From: Flavobacteriales bacterium | GTDB lineage: Bacteria > Bacteroidota > Bacteroidia > UBA10329 | Direction: 5' to 3' | Assembly (NCBI GenBank): GCA_021739625.1 | Contig: JAIPBJ010000001.1 | Coordinates: 1-64,000 of the forward strand | Length of the DNA: 64,000 nucleotides | In this document: piece after piece, positions 35,362-45,358 of the stretch | Layout: every line of letters begins with the position of its first letter | Numbering within the stretch: the first letter of the stretch is position 1 | Position numbers and translations under genes: made by a program | The notes under the pieces: generated by a model | Database searches by the model: none | What the model saw: the letters and a program-made list of their open reading frames with translations, nothing else | What the model was told of the DNA's origin: nothing

Positions 35362-36414
35362 ATGGCCGACATCATCATTTACGGAGCTTACGGATACACA
35401 GGCGAACTCATTGTGAAAGAGGCGTTGCAACGCGGCCTTGCGCCCCTATTGAGCGGTCGCGATGCGCAGAAACTGGAGGCCGTGGCCAAGCGGTTCGGCC
35501 TGCCCTTCAAGACCTGCAACTTGAGCAGCACAGCCGAACTCGATAGTCTGTTGGCGGGTGCCAAGGTGGTGATCCATGCCGCTGGGCCGTTCCTACACAC
35601 GGCACGGCCTATGATGGAGGCATGCATCCGCAACGGGGTGCATTACACCGACATCACGGGCGAGATAGCCGTGTTCCAGATGGCGCACAGCCTCGATGCG
35701 AAAGCGAGGGAGAAGGGCGTGATGCTGATGTCGGGCACGGGGTTCGACATCGTGCCGAGCGACTGCCTCGCGGCCCATCTCAAGTCACGGATGCCCGATG
35801 CGGAGAGTCTGGTGATGGCGTTCCACAGTGGCGGAAAGGCATCGCGTGGCACCAGCCTCACCGTGGTCGAAGGCATGGGCATGGGCGGAGCCATCCGCGA
35901 GAACGGGAAGCTGAAGGCCGTGCCCGATGCGTTCGACATCCAGCGTTTCGACTTCGGGGAAAAGAACCTGACGGCCGTCACCATCCCGTGGGGCGATGTG
36001 TTCACGGCCTATTTCAGCACGGGCATCCCCAACACACGGGTCTATATGTCGATGCCCGAGAAGATGGCGAAGGGGCTGCGCTGGGGCCGATGGTTCGGTT
36101 GGCTCACGCGCTCGGAATGGTTCAAAGACCGGCTGCGCAACAAGATAAAGGCGGGAATACCGGGGCCAACGGATGCTGAGCGGGCCAAGGGCCGGATGGA
36201 CCTCACAGGGTTCGTCACCAATGCCAAAGGCGAAAAAGTCACCTCCTCCATCCGCACGCCCGAAGGATATACGCTTACTGCGCTCACGGCCGTGCACATC
36301 GCCAACGAGGTGGCACAGGGCAATCTCCGCGCGGGATTCCAGACACCGAGCATGGTGTATGGGAAAGACCTCGTCACGAAGTTCTCGGAGAAGGGGTTCG
36401 AGGACCGGGATTGA
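35362..36414 (+). CDS. Saccharopine-dehydrogenase-like NAD(P)-binding protein
   Basis: A 350-aa protein with an N-terminal Rossmann fold (MADIIIYGAYGYTGELIVKEAL), then VVIHAAGPFLHTARPMMEACI, GVHYTDITGEIAVFQ and MSGTGFDIVPSDCLAAHL, the pattern of the saccharopine-dehydrogenase/trans-acting enoyl-reductase-like family. The chemistry is not known for this branch. I chose the ATG at 35362; an ATG at 35350 is also possible. It runs divergently from the permease gene and convergently to the polysaccharide cluster, so it may be an independent unit. Confidence 0.8.
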   Translation: MADIIIYGAYGYTGELIVKEALQRGLAPLLSGRDAQKLEAVAKRFGLPFKTCNLSSTAELDSLLAGAKVVIHAAGPFLHTARPMMEACIRNGVHYTDITGEIAVFQMAHSLDAKAREKGVMLMSGTGFDIVPSDCLAAHLKSRMPDAESLVMAFHSGGKASRGTSLTVVEGMGMGGAIRENGKLKAVPDAFDIQRFDFGEKNLTAVTIPWGDVFTAYFSTGIPNTRVYMSMPEKMAKGLRWGRWFGWLTRSEWFKDRLRNKIKAGIPGPTDAERAKGRMDLTGFVTNAKGEKVTSSIRTPEGYTLTALTAVHIANEVAQGNLRAGFQTPSMVYGKDLVTKFSEKGFEDRD

Positions 36415-36447
36415 ACGGATGCTGATGGGCTGCCGTAGCAGCATGGA

Positions 36448-37437
36448 TCATCCGTAATTCTCCTTGAACCATTGGAGGGTGACGGCCATGCCTTCCTTCA
36501 GTTTCACATTGGGCTCATAACCCAGATAGGCGCGGGCCTTGCTGATGTCGGCCAATGAGTCACGCACATCTCCCTTACGCTCCTCGCGGTAGGTGGGCTG
36601 CACATCGCTTCCTACCAATTCGCGTATCGTGTGGAACAGCTCATTGACCGTAAAGCGTTCCCCACAGGCGATATTGTAAACCTGTCCCGTGGCTCCCCGG
36701 ACATCTGTGAGCAGGGCACGGATGTTGGCCTGAATGGCATTGTCCACGTAGGTGAAATCGCGCGACTGCTCGCCATCGCCATTGATGTAGGGCGACCTGC
36801 CTTTGAGCAGGGCATCCATGAAGAGTGGGATCACCGCTGCATAAGGGCCGTCTGGCTTCTGGTTGGGTCCGAAGATGTTGAAGTAGCGCAGTCCGATGAC
36901 CTCCATTCCATAGTTGAGCGCATAGACACCGGCATACACCTCGTTCACAAACTTGGAAGCTGCATAAGGTGACAGCGGGCTACCGATGTGCTCCTCCACT
37001 TTGGGCAGGCGGATGCTGTCGCCATACACACTCGATGAGCTGGCATAGACGAACCGTTTCACGCCACTGTCTTTGGCAGCAGTGAGCATATTGAGGAAGC
37101 CGGTGACGTTCGCGGCATTGGTCTTCAAAGGGGTGTCAATGGACCTGGGAACCGACCCGAGGGCGGCCTGATGAGACACGTAATGTACTCCCCGACAGGC
37201 CTTCATACAGGTCTCCGTATCGGTGATGTCGCCTTCAACGAACTCGAAATTGGGCAAACGGAGGAATGGCTGGATGTTCTGGATCCTGCCCTCACTCAGA
37301 TTGTCGAGTACACGGACTTTCCCAACGCCATTCCTGATCAGGTACCCGACAATGTTCGAGCCTATGAATCCGGCCCCACCGGTCACCAGAAAGGCGAGAT
37401 CGCTGATGTCGTTCTTATGGTGTCTGGTCGCTTGCAT
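36448..37437 (-). CDS. UDP-GlcNAc/GalNAc(A) C4-epimerase, WbpP/TviC-type
   Basis: A 329-aa extended short-chain dehydrogenase that inverts C4 of a UDP-sugar. It shows the NAD loop TGGAGFIGSNIVGYLIRNG, the serine of YASSSSVYGDS, the YAASK catalytic pair, and RYFNIFGPNQKPDGPYAAVIPLF, which together fit the WbpP/TviC group rather than GalE. With the TviB/WbpA-like dehydrogenase upstream it could supply UDP-GalNAcA. It is the last gene of the polysaccharide operon; 66 bases separate it from the preceding gene, filled with short GTTCA-type repeats. Confidence 0.8.
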   Translation of the reverse strand: MQATRHHKNDISDLAFLVTGGAGFIGSNIVGYLIRNGVGKVRVLDNLSEGRIQNIQPFLRLPNFEFVEGDITDTETCMKACRGVHYVSHQAALGSVPRSIDTPLKTNAANVTGFLNMLTAAKDSGVKRFVYASSSSVYGDSIRLPKVEEHIGSPLSPYAASKFVNEVYAGVYALNYGMEVIGLRYFNIFGPNQKPDGPYAAVIPLFMDALLKGRSPYINGDGEQSRDFTYVDNAIQANIRALLTDVRGATGQVYNIACGERFTVNELFHTIRELVGSDVQPTYREERKGDVRDSLADISKARAYLGYEPNVKLKEGMAVTLQWFKENYG

Positions 37438-37503
37438 TGAAGGGGTTCGATGTTCACAGTTCAGGTGTTCATGGTTGGCAGAGTATGGCCATCGGCCCGA
37501 TGC

Positions 37504-38556
37504 TCATCTTTCCTGATACTGTTTCGTGTAATAATGTTGATAGCTGCCGCTGGTGACATTGTTCAGCCAGCGTTCATTGGCAAGATACCAGTCCACGGTC
37601 TTGGGCAGTCCTTCCTCGAAGGTGAGGCTCGGTTGCCAGCCCAACTCCCGTTTCAGTTTCGATGAATCGATGGCATAGCGCAGATCGTGGCCCGCACGGT
37701 CCTGCACGTAGGTGATAAGTTGGGCCGAGGTGCCCGGTTCGCGGCCAAGTTTCTCATCCATCACCTTGCACAGCAGGTGGATAAGGTCAATGTTCGTCCA
37801 CTCGTTGTTGCCTCCTATGTTGTAGGTCTCACCCGCCCCGCCCTTGTGAAAGATCACATCGATTGCCGAAGCATGGTCTTCCACATAGAGCCAGTCGCGC
37901 ACATTCTCGCCCTTGCCGTAGATGGGAATCGGGCGGTTGTTCACAATGTTGTTGATGGCCAATGGAATCAGTTTCTCTGGGAAATGATTCGGGCCGTAGT
38001 TGTTGCTGCAGTTGCTGATGACCACTGGCAGTCCGTAGGTGTGGAAATAGGCCCGCACCAAGTGGTCGCTGCTGGCTTTGGAAGCTGAATAGGGGCTGCG
38101 GGGGTCATAGGAGGTCTCTTCGGTGAAAAGGCCTTCTTCGCCCAGCGAACCATATACCTCATCGGTGCTGATGTGATAGAAGCGCTTGCCTTCGAAATTG
38201 TCCTTCCATGCGATGCGTGTGGCATTCAGCAGGTTTACCGTTCCTTCGATGTTGGTGCGGATGAAGGCCATTGGATCGGCAATGGAACGGTCCACGTGCG
38301 ACTCTGCGGCCAGATGGATCACACCATCGGGACAGTGTTTGGCAAACACTGCGTTCACAGCGGCAGCATCGGTAATATCGACCTTCTCGAACATATAGTT
38401 CGAGGCGTTCTCCACATCTGCAAGGTTCTCAAGGTTGCCCGCGTAGGTAAGTGCATCAAGATTGATGATGCGGATGTGAGGATAGCGGTTCACGAATCTG
38501 CGCACAACGTGCGAGCCGATGAAACCTGCACCTCCGGTAATGACGATTGTTCTCAT
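37504..38556 (-). CDS. rfbB: dTDP-glucose 4,6-dehydratase
   Basis: A 350-aa extended SDR enzyme converting dTDP-glucose to the 4-keto-6-deoxy sugar. Start at MRTIVITGGAGFIGSHVV, whose ATG overlaps the upstream galE stop codon by four bases, so the two are coupled. Diagnostic stretches are LDALTYAGNLENL, HLAAESHVDRSIADP, YHISTDEVYGSLGEEG with the catalytic Asp-Glu pair, PYSASKASSDHLVRAYFHTYGLP and NCSNNYGPNHFPEKLIPL. RfbA, RfbC and RfbD are not in the window, so the final deoxysugar cannot be named. Confidence 0.95.
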   Translation of the reverse strand: MRTIVITGGAGFIGSHVVRRFVNRYPHIRIINLDALTYAGNLENLADVENASNYMFEKVDITDAAAVNAVFAKHCPDGVIHLAAESHVDRSIADPMAFIRTNIEGTVNLLNATRIAWKDNFEGKRFYHISTDEVYGSLGEEGLFTEETSYDPRSPYSASKASSDHLVRAYFHTYGLPVVISNCSNNYGPNHFPEKLIPLAINNIVNNRPIPIYGKGENVRDWLYVEDHASAIDVIFHKGGAGETYNIGGNNEWTNIDLIHLLCKVMDEKLGREPGTSAQLITYVQDRAGHDLRYAIDSSKLKRELGWQPSLTFEEGLPKTVDWYLANERWLNNVTSGSYQHYYTKQYQER

Positions 38557-39593
38557 AGTCCCAAGGTTTGGCAATGTTGTTCCCATGCCCATGCCGATCG
38601 CAATGCCTCTTCAAGGCCCAGTCCGGCCTTCCAGCCAAGCTCAGCATTTGAATAGACGGTATCTGCATAGACCTGTGTGATATCGCCCGCTCTTCTTGGG
38701 CCGATGCGATAATTCAATGACCTGCCGCTCACCTTTTCAAAGGTCCGGATCACCTCAAGAACAGTTGAACCACTTCCGGTCCCGATGTTGAACACTTCAT
38801 AGGTGGCCTTCTGCTGTCGGTCGAGCAACCTGCCGAGGGCCCGGATATGCGCCTTGGCAAGATCTACCACATGAATGTAATCGCGTATGCAAGTACCGTC
38901 AGGAGTGGGATAGTCGTTGCCATGAACGGTAAGCTGCTCGCGTTTTCCTATACCCGTCTGGGTGATGTAGGGCACAAGGTTGTTGGGTGTGCCGAGGGGC
39001 AGTTCACCGATGAGTGCGGACGCGTGTGCCCCGATGGGATTGAAATACCTCAGCGCAACCACCATCAATGAAGAACTGGCCGAGGCATCGCGCAGCACAT
39101 CCTCACATATCCTCTTCGTGTTGCCGTAGGGCGACTCGGCATCTTTGCGCGGGGCCGATTCGTTCACGGGAATCACATCGGGCTGACCATAAACGGTACA
39201 CGAGGAGGAGAATACGATGCTTTCCACCCCATGCCCGGCCATGCACTCCAGCAGGTTCACCGTCCCACCAACATTCACCCGATAGTACATCAGTGGAAAT
39301 TGGACAGACTCTCCAACGGCCTTCTTTGCAGCGAAGTGGATGACCCCTTCAATCTGTCCGTGAAACTTCTTGAAAACCCCGTCCAACGCCTCGCGGTCAG
39401 TGATGTCCACCTGCTCGAACAGTGGTCGTTTGCCACTGATCTGGGCAATGGCATCCAGCACCTCGATGCGGGAATTGCTCAGGTCATCGACCACCAGCAC
39501 CTCGTGGCCCGCCTGTAGCAGTTCCACGACCGTGTGTGAACCTATGAAACCTGTGCCGCCTGTTACGAGAATCAACTTGGGTTCAATTATCAA
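38553..39593 (-). CDS. galE: UDP-glucose 4-epimerase
   Basis: A 346-aa SDR enzyme interconverting UDP-glucose and UDP-galactose. Motifs are VTGGTGFIGSHTVVELLQAG, VIHFAAKKAVGESVQFPLMYY, VFSSSCTVYGQPD with the catalytic serine, SPYGNTKRICEDVL with the tyrosine and lysine, and LRYFNPIGAHASALIGE. It ends with the usual WKAGLGLEEALRSAWAWEQ. Coupled by a four-base overlap to rfbB. The 104 bases upstream contain short degenerate repeats (CAGATTG/CAAATTG) and no terminator. Confidence 0.95.
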   Translation of the reverse strand: MIIEPKLILVTGGTGFIGSHTVVELLQAGHEVLVVDDLSNSRIEVLDAIAQISGKRPLFEQVDITDREALDGVFKKFHGQIEGVIHFAAKKAVGESVQFPLMYYRVNVGGTVNLLECMAGHGVESIVFSSSCTVYGQPDVIPVNESAPRKDAESPYGNTKRICEDVLRDASASSSLMVVALRYFNPIGAHASALIGELPLGTPNNLVPYITQTGIGKREQLTVHGNDYPTPDGTCIRDYIHVVDLAKAHIRALGRLLDRQQKATYEVFNIGTGSGSTVLEVIRTFEKVSGRSLNYRIGPRRAGDITQVYADTVYSNAELGWKAGLGLEEALRSAWAWEQHCQTLGL

Positions 39594-39697
39594 TTAATAA
39601 TGAGATATTATCAGTTGGGGCCTGTGATGAGGAGGTTCGGCCCGTTTCCCCCAATTGCAGATCGACAGTTGCAGATTGTCCATCGCAAATTGAATCC

Positions 39698-40993
39698 TCA
39701 AAGGCTCCAGTATCCCAACCGGCTGATCTTTCCTTTGTAAACGCCTTTCACGTCCACCACCAGGCCCTTATCTGAAGAGATGTTCTCAAAATAGGATTCT
39801 GGAAGATCGAGATACTCCTTATGGTTCACTGCCACAACAATGGCATCGTAACCGGTGGAAGGCTCATCGCGCAGCGTGAATCCATATTCGTGCTCCACGT
39901 CCTTGGATGATGCATGAGGATCGATGACATGCACTTTCACCCCGAACGATTCCAGTTCGCGCAGAACGTCCACCACCTTCGAATTCCGGATATCTGAAAC
40001 ATTCTCTTTGAAGGTGCCGCCCATCAACAGGACTTTGCTTTTGCTGATGTTCTTGCCATTGGCGATGATGCGCTTCACCGTCTCCTGCGCCACATAGGCA
40101 CCCACCGCATCGTTGGTCGAACGGCCAGAGATGATGACCTTGCTATGGAAACCCAGTTTGCGGGCCTTGTGCGTCAGGTAGTATGGATCGACCCCTATGC
40201 AGTGACCGCCCACAAGACCGGGAAAGAACTTGAGGAAATTCCATTTGGTGCCAGCTGCTTCCAACACATCGAAGGTGTTGATGCCCATGCGGTTGAAGAT
40301 CATCGACAGCTCGTTCATCAGGGCGATGTTCACATCGCGCTGGGTGTTCTCGATGATCTTGGCAGCTTCGGCCACTTTGATGGAAGGAGCGCGGTGAACC
40401 CCCGCATCCACCACCAGCTCGTAGGTCTTCGCGATATTGTCCAACGACTCGGCATCGCAGCCGCTCACCACCTTGGTGATCTTTGAGAGCGTGTGTTCCT
40501 TGTCACCCGGATTTATCCGCTCAGGGGAGTAGCCCACTTTGAAGTCGATATTGAATTTCAACCCTGATTCGGCCTCCAGCACAGGGATGCAATCCTCTTC
40601 TGTGCAGCCGGGATATACCGTGGATTCATAGACCACATAATCACCCTTTTTCAGCGCTTTTCCCACAGTGCGCGATGCAGAGATCACAGGGCGCAGGTCG
40701 GGCAGGTTGTGCTCATCTATCGGGGTTGGAACGGCCACAATGAAGAACTTGACATCGGCCAGGTCCTTGGGGTCGGCAGTGAAAAGGATGTCCGCGCCTT
40801 CGAAGTCCTTCGCTTCCAACTCCTCGCTGGGGTCGATGTTGTTCCGCATCAGATCTACACGCTGCGCGTTGATATCGAAGCCGACCACTTTGATCTTCTT
40901 GGCGAAGGCCAACGCAATGGGAAGTCCCACATATCCAAGCCCTATGAGGGCAAGTTTGTCCTGTTTCTTAACGAGTTGCTGGTAGATGCTCAT
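39698..40993 (-). CDS. UDP-N-acetyl-hexosamine 6-dehydrogenase, TviB/WbpA-type
   Basis: A 431-aa nucleotide-sugar dehydrogenase that oxidises C6 of a UDP-HexNAc to the uronic acid. It has the Rossmann start LALIGLGYVGLPIALAFAKK, VAVPTPIDEHNLPDL, ESTVYPGCTEEDCIPVLE (the form typical of HexNAc-type enzymes), GYSPERINPGDKEH, the catalytic cysteine in GGHCIGVDPYYL, and LLMGGTFKENVSDIRNSKV. This is distinct from the Ugd gene at 42746. Together with WbpD- and WbpE-like genes in the operon it fits synthesis of a diaminouronic acid, and with the WbpP-like gene UDP-GalNAcA. Confidence 0.88.
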   Translation of the reverse strand: MSIYQQLVKKQDKLALIGLGYVGLPIALAFAKKIKVVGFDINAQRVDLMRNNIDPSEELEAKDFEGADILFTADPKDLADVKFFIVAVPTPIDEHNLPDLRPVISASRTVGKALKKGDYVVYESTVYPGCTEEDCIPVLEAESGLKFNIDFKVGYSPERINPGDKEHTLSKITKVVSGCDAESLDNIAKTYELVVDAGVHRAPSIKVAEAAKIIENTQRDVNIALMNELSMIFNRMGINTFDVLEAAGTKWNFLKFFPGLVGGHCIGVDPYYLTHKARKLGFHSKVIISGRSTNDAVGAYVAQETVKRIIANGKNISKSKVLLMGGTFKENVSDIRNSKVVDVLRELESFGVKVHVIDPHASSKDVEHEYGFTLRDEPSTGYDAIVVAVNHKEYLDLPESYFENISSDKGLVVDVKGVYKGKISRLGYWSL

Positions 40994-41056
40994 CGGTGAA
41001 AGGGTGAAAGGGTGAAAAGGTGTAAAAGTGTTAAGGGATAAGATGTGATAGAGTGC

Positions 41057-41641
41057 TCAGTTTTTGCTCACCCGTCCATTTTTAAGTTGGTAGATCTCTT
41101 TGCTCTCCGGACAGGTCGCAAGCCCATTCGTATCAAAGCTGAGACGATGTCCGTACTCGCTCATCCAGCCTATCTGGCGTGATGGATTGCCAACCACCAG
41201 AGCGAATGCAGGAACCTCTTTGGTCACCACGGCCCCCGCTCCGATAAAAGCGAATTCACCGATGTTGTGACCGCAGACGATGGTCGCATTTGCACCAATG
41301 GACGCGCCACGGCCTACGCGGGTCTCCATATACTGATCCCTGCGGTTCACCGCACTTCGCGGGTTGATGACGTTCGTGAACACCATGCTCGGGCCCAAGA
41401 ATACGTCATCCTCGCATATCACCCCTGTGTAGATGGAGACGTTGTTCTGAACCTTGACGTTGTTGCCAAGCACCACGCCTGGAGACACCACCACATTCTG
41501 CCCCAGATTGCAGTTCGCTCCGATGGTGCAGTTTGGCATCACATGGCTGAAATGCCAGATGCGCGTTCCCTTACCGATGGTGCAACCCTCGTCAATCACA
41601 GCAGTCTCATGGGCGATGTAGTTCGTATCCATTGTTTCCAT
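41057..41641 (-). CDS. Left-handed-helix N-acetyltransferase, WbpD/WlbB-type
   Basis: A 194-aa hexapeptide-repeat transferase. Imperfect hexapeptides run from residue 15 to 140 (CTIGKGTRIWHFSHVMPNCT, IGANCNLGQNVVVSPGVVLG), followed by FTNVINPRSAVNR and VVTKEVPAFALVVGNPSRQIGWMSEYG. This matches WbpD/WlbB, which acetylates the 3-amino group of UDP-2-acetamido-3-amino-glucuronate. The matching aminotransferase is at 44115. The upstream ORF boundary has a second ATG (MDTNYIAHE, 41632), equally possible. Confidence 0.85.
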   Translation of the reverse strand: METMDTNYIAHETAVIDEGCTIGKGTRIWHFSHVMPNCTIGANCNLGQNVVVSPGVVLGNNVKVQNNVSIYTGVICEDDVFLGPSMVFTNVINPRSAVNRRDQYMETRVGRGASIGANATIVCGHNIGEFAFIGAGAVVTKEVPAFALVVGNPSRQIGWMSEYGHRLSFDTNGLATCPESKEIYQLKNGRVSKN

Positions 41642-41676
41642 CAGATTTCCTCCGCTCAGGGGAGGTCAGGAGGGGT

Positions 41677-42678
41677 CTATTTCCGAATGTACCCCTCGAA
41701 GGTGTTGTGCTCTTTCTTATGAAGTTCATCAGATGAGAGGCTCTTGAAATACTCGTAGGTGATCTTCAGTCCTTGGGCACGGCCCACTTTCGGCTCCCAA
41801 CCGAGAATGCTGCGAGCTTTGGTGATGTCTGGTTGCCGCTGCATCGGGTCGTCCACTGGAAGCGGTCTGTAAATCACCTTTTGCTTCGTTCCTGTAAGTG
41901 CAATGATTTCCTCCGCGAACTGCGAAATGGTGATCTCATCGGGGTTGCCGATGTTCACCGGTTCGGCATAGTCCGACAGCAGCAGGCGATGGATTCCTTC
42001 AACAAGGTCGTCCACGTAGCAGAACGAGCGGGTCTGCGAGCCGTCACCGAAAACCGTGAGGTCCTCACCACGCAGTGCCTGCCCGATGAATGCCGGCAAC
42101 ACCCTTCCGTCATTCAGCCGCATCCTTGGGCCATAAGTGTTGAAGATGCGGATGATGCGCGTCTCCAGCCCGTGATAGCGGTGATAGGCCATGGTGATGG
42201 CCTCCTGAAAACGCTTGGCCTCGTCATACACCCCCCGTGGGCCGATGGTGTTCACGTTGCCGTGATACTCCTCGGTCTGCGGATGAACGGTCGGGTCGCC
42301 ATAGACCTCTGAGGTCGATGCGACCAGTATGCGCGCTCCTTTTGCCTTGGCAAGTCCGAGGAGGTTGTGTGTTCCCAATGATCCGACCTTCAGTGTCTGA
42401 ATCGGAATCTTGAGATAGTCGATCGGGCTGGCTGGCGAGGCGAAGTGGAGGATGTAGTCAAGGTCTCCGGCCACATGCACGAACTTGCTCACATCGTGGT
42501 GATAGAACTCGAACTCTTTCAGCTTGAAAAGGTGCTCGATGTTGCGCAGGTCGCCCGTGATGAGGTTGTCCATCGCCACCACCTGATACCCTTCGGCAAT
42601 GAACCGGTCGCAGAGGTGCGAACCGAGGAAGCCTGCGGCACCGGTGATCAGGATTCTCTTATTCGAGCTGTTAGCCAT
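41677..42678 (-). CDS. UDP-glucuronate decarboxylase (UDP-xylose synthase)
   Basis: A 333-aa SDR enzyme that decarboxylates UDP-glucuronate to UDP-xylose. Recognised by [115 protein letters not shown] and [18 protein letters not shown], which is a nearly canonical UXS sequence. Its substrate is made by the ugd gene immediately upstream. The 67-base spacer between them has short TTTTCAAT/CAATTTC-type repeats. Confidence 0.95.
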   Translation of the reverse strand: MANSSNKRILITGAAGFLGSHLCDRFIAEGYQVVAMDNLITGDLRNIEHLFKLKEFEFYHHDVSKFVHVAGDLDYILHFASPASPIDYLKIPIQTLKVGSLGTHNLLGLAKAKGARILVASTSEVYGDPTVHPQTEEYHGNVNTIGPRGVYDEAKRFQEAITMAYHRYHGLETRIIRIFNTYGPRMRLNDGRVLPAFIGQALRGEDLTVFGDGSQTRSFCYVDDLVEGIHRLLLSDYAEPVNIGNPDEITISQFAEEIIALTGTKQKVIYRPLPVDDPMQRQPDITKARSILGWEPKVGRAQGLKITYEYFKSLSSDELHKKEHNTFEGYIRK

Positions 42679-42745
42679 TAGCTGTTCGCCTTAAGTAGCG
42701 GTGAATCCCGCTGCGGGTCGGGACCATTTTCAATCTTCCAATTTC

Positions 42746-44068
42746 TCATTTTCCTGCTGGAACAACCGTTCTGCGCCCGATGCTGTTGTAGTAGAACCCA
42801 AGTTCGGCCATGTGAGGAAGGTCGTAGAGGTTGCGGCCATCAAAGATGACCTTCTCTTTCAGCAGATCGGTGAGTTTGTCAAAATCAGGGGAGCGGAACA
42901 CAGACCATTCCGTAGCGATGATGAGTGCATCAGCATCTCTCAAAGCTTCATATTGGTCTGATGCGAAGGAGATCTTATCGCCCAGCAGTCTTTTCACATT
43001 GCCCATCGCCTCAGGGTCGAATGCCGTGATGGTGGCTCCTGCCTCCAACAGTTTGGCAATGACATAAAGGGCAGGCGCTTCGCGAATGTCGTCCGTATCG
43101 GGCTTGAAGGCAAGGCCCCAAAGCGCAAAATGCCTGCCTTTGAGCTCGCCTCCGAAGAAGTCAAGGATCTTGGGCACGATGATGGTCTTCTGCTGCTCGT
43201 TCACTTTCATCACGCTGGCGAGCAGTGGGAATTCATAGCCTGCATCGTTAGCGGACTTGGCCAACGCCTGCACATCTTTGGGGAAGCAGCTTCCACCATA
43301 GCCGATGCCTGGGAAAAGGAACCGCTTGCCGATACGGGTGTCAGTGCCGATGCCAATGCGCACCTTGTCCACGTCTGCGTCCAAACGCTCACAGAGATTA
43401 GCGATCTCGTTCATGAAGGTGATCTTGGTGGCGAGGAAGGCGTTGGCAGCGTACTTCGTCAGCTCGGCACTCTTCTCATCCATGAAAATGATGGGATTGC
43501 CCTGCCGCACATACGGCTTGTACAGTTCTTCCATGATGGCCTCTGCCCGCTTGCTGCTGGTGCCCACCACCACTCGGTCGGGCTTAAGGAAGTCGTCCAC
43601 CGCAAAGCCTTCGCGCAAGAACTCAGGATTGGAGACAACGTCAAAGTCCACTTTGGCGTGTTTCGCCACCGCTGCGGTCACTTTGTCGGCAGTGCCCACT
43701 GGGACAGTGCTCTTGTCCACGATCACCTTGTAGTCGGTGATGATCTTACCCAATTCTTCAGCAACACCCAGAACGTAGGAGAGGTCTGCACTGCCATCTT
43801 CGCCCGGAGGGGTTGGCAATGCAAGGAATATCACCTTGGCATCCTTGATGGCCGAGGCCAGGTCGGTAGTGAAACTAAGGCGGTCCTGCTTGATGTTCCT
43901 GTGAAAAAGCACGTCAAGGTGCGGCTCATAGATGGGCACTTCACCATTGCGCATCCGTTCGACCTTCGATGAGTCGATGTCCACGCAGGTAACGGTATTG
44001 CCCGTCTCGGCAAGGCAAGTGCCTGTGACGAGTCCCACATATCCCGTACCTACAACCGCTATTTTCAT
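42746..44068 (-). CDS. ugd: UDP-glucose 6-dehydrogenase
   Basis: A 440-aa enzyme making UDP-glucuronate. It starts MKIAVVGTGYVGLVTGTCLAE and shows LALPTPPGEDGSADLSYV, DKSTVPVGTADKV, SNPEFLREGFAVDDFLKPDRVV, the catalytic cysteine in GIGYGGSCFPKDVQAL, and LWGLAFKPDTDDIREAPAL. Length and motifs fit the bacterial Ugd group. Product flows to the UDP-xylose synthase downstream. Confidence 0.95.
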   Translation of the reverse strand: MKIAVVGTGYVGLVTGTCLAETGNTVTCVDIDSSKVERMRNGEVPIYEPHLDVLFHRNIKQDRLSFTTDLASAIKDAKVIFLALPTPPGEDGSADLSYVLGVAEELGKIITDYKVIVDKSTVPVGTADKVTAAVAKHAKVDFDVVSNPEFLREGFAVDDFLKPDRVVVGTSSKRAEAIMEELYKPYVRQGNPIIFMDEKSAELTKYAANAFLATKITFMNEIANLCERLDADVDKVRIGIGTDTRIGKRFLFPGIGYGGSCFPKDVQALAKSANDAGYEFPLLASVMKVNEQQKTIIVPKILDFFGGELKGRHFALWGLAFKPDTDDIREAPALYVIAKLLEAGATITAFDPEAMGNVKRLLGDKISFASDQYEALRDADALIIATEWSVFRSPDFDKLTDLLKEKVIFDGRNLYDLPHMAELGFYYNSIGRRTVVPAGK

Positions 44069-44114
44069 TGTCTATTTAAAATGATTCGTGATGATTGGGC
44101 CGGATGCCTGATGG

Positions 44115-45248
44115 TCATTGTGCGGCAACGCCCTCCAACACCTTTTGAATGATGTATTCCAGTTGGTCCGCATCCATTTCTGTGTGGATCGGGAGGGAAA
44201 GAACATTGTCGCAAAGCATATCGGTGACAGGGAAAGCCGCATCATCGTAACGCGTGTCCTGAAATGCTTTCTGCTTGTGCAGTGGAATCGGGTAATAGAT
44301 CATGCTCGGAACCCCGTTCTGCGCAAGGAAATTACGGAGCCTGTCACGGTCAATGCCGTTGAGCACCACCGTGTATTGATGGAAAACGTGGGTGGATCTG
44401 GGATGCTGGTTTGGGATCCTGATGCGCGGATGCTTCTCAAAGGCATCACCATAGGCATCGGCCACAGCCTGCCTGTTGGCGATGTACTCGTCCAGATACC
44501 TCAGCTTCACACGGAGAATGGCCGCCTGCAATGCATCGAGCCGCGAGTTGCAGCCCACCACGTCATGCACATACTGTTTTGACTGTCCGTGCGAGGCGAT
44601 CATCTTTGCGATGCGTGCCATCTCATCGTCATTGGTCATGATGGCACCTCCGTCACCGTAACAGCCCAGATTCTTGGACGGGAAGAACGAGGTGCAACCG
44701 AAGATGCCCATGGTTCCTGCCATCACAACTTTGCCACTGGAGAACAGGTAATCGGCACCTATGGCCTGAGCATTGTCCTCAATGATGTGAATCCCATGTC
44801 TCTCGCCCAATGCCAGCAACCGTTCCATGTCGGCACATTGGCCGTAGAGATGAACGGGCACGATGACCTTGGTTCTTGGTGTGATGGCAGCTTCCACCTG
44901 TGCAATGTCGATGGTATAGGTGTCGGCATCCACATCCACCAGCACAGGTGTCAGGCCAAGCAGGGCAATGACCTCGGCAGTGGCTATGTAGGTGAATGTT
45001 GGGGTGATGACCTCGTCACCGGGCTTCAGCCCAAGGGCCATCATGGCAATTTGCAAAGCATCGGTGCCATTGGCGCACGGAATCACATGCTTCACGCCAA
45101 GGTAAGCCTCCAGTTCTGCTTTGAATCCGTCAACTTCGGGGCCTCCTATGAACTTGGTGGAGCGAATGGTGCCCAGCACCGCATCGTCAATCTCCTTTTG
45201 AATGCGTTCATACTGCGCCCCGAGATCTACCATCTGAATTTCACGCAA
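44115..45248 (-). CDS. DegT/DnrJ/EryC1 aminotransferase, WbpE/WlbC-type
   Basis: A 377-aa PLP enzyme that aminates a keto-sugar nucleotide. Motifs are CANGTDALQIAMMALGLKPG, DEVITPTFTYIATAEVIALL, VHLYGQCADMERLLAL, EDNAQAIGADYLFSSGK, and the PLP lysine in SFFPSKNLGCYGDGGAIM. The start MREIQMVDLGAQYERIQKEI is very close to WbpE/WlbC proteins, which transfer an amino group to UDP-3-keto-GlcNAcA. The partner oxidase (WbpB/WlbA) is absent from the window. Confidence 0.88.
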   Translation of the reverse strand: MREIQMVDLGAQYERIQKEIDDAVLGTIRSTKFIGGPEVDGFKAELEAYLGVKHVIPCANGTDALQIAMMALGLKPGDEVITPTFTYIATAEVIALLGLTPVLVDVDADTYTIDIAQVEAAITPRTKVIVPVHLYGQCADMERLLALGERHGIHIIEDNAQAIGADYLFSSGKVVMAGTMGIFGCTSFFPSKNLGCYGDGGAIMTNDDEMARIAKMIASHGQSKQYVHDVVGCNSRLDALQAAILRVKLRYLDEYIANRQAVADAYGDAFEKHPRIRIPNQHPRSTHVFHQYTVVLNGIDRDRLRNFLAQNGVPSMIYYPIPLHKQKAFQDTRYDDAAFPVTDMLCDNVLSLPIHTEMDADQLEYIIQKVLEGVAAQ

Positions 45249-45358
45249 AGCCTCTGATTTAAGATTTCTACTCTCTTAAGGGCGGCAAATATAGCCATGG
45301 GGATGAGGGTGGGTGGGCAAAATCCAAGTTTGTGAGGATTTTGGATGCCCTGCCTTGA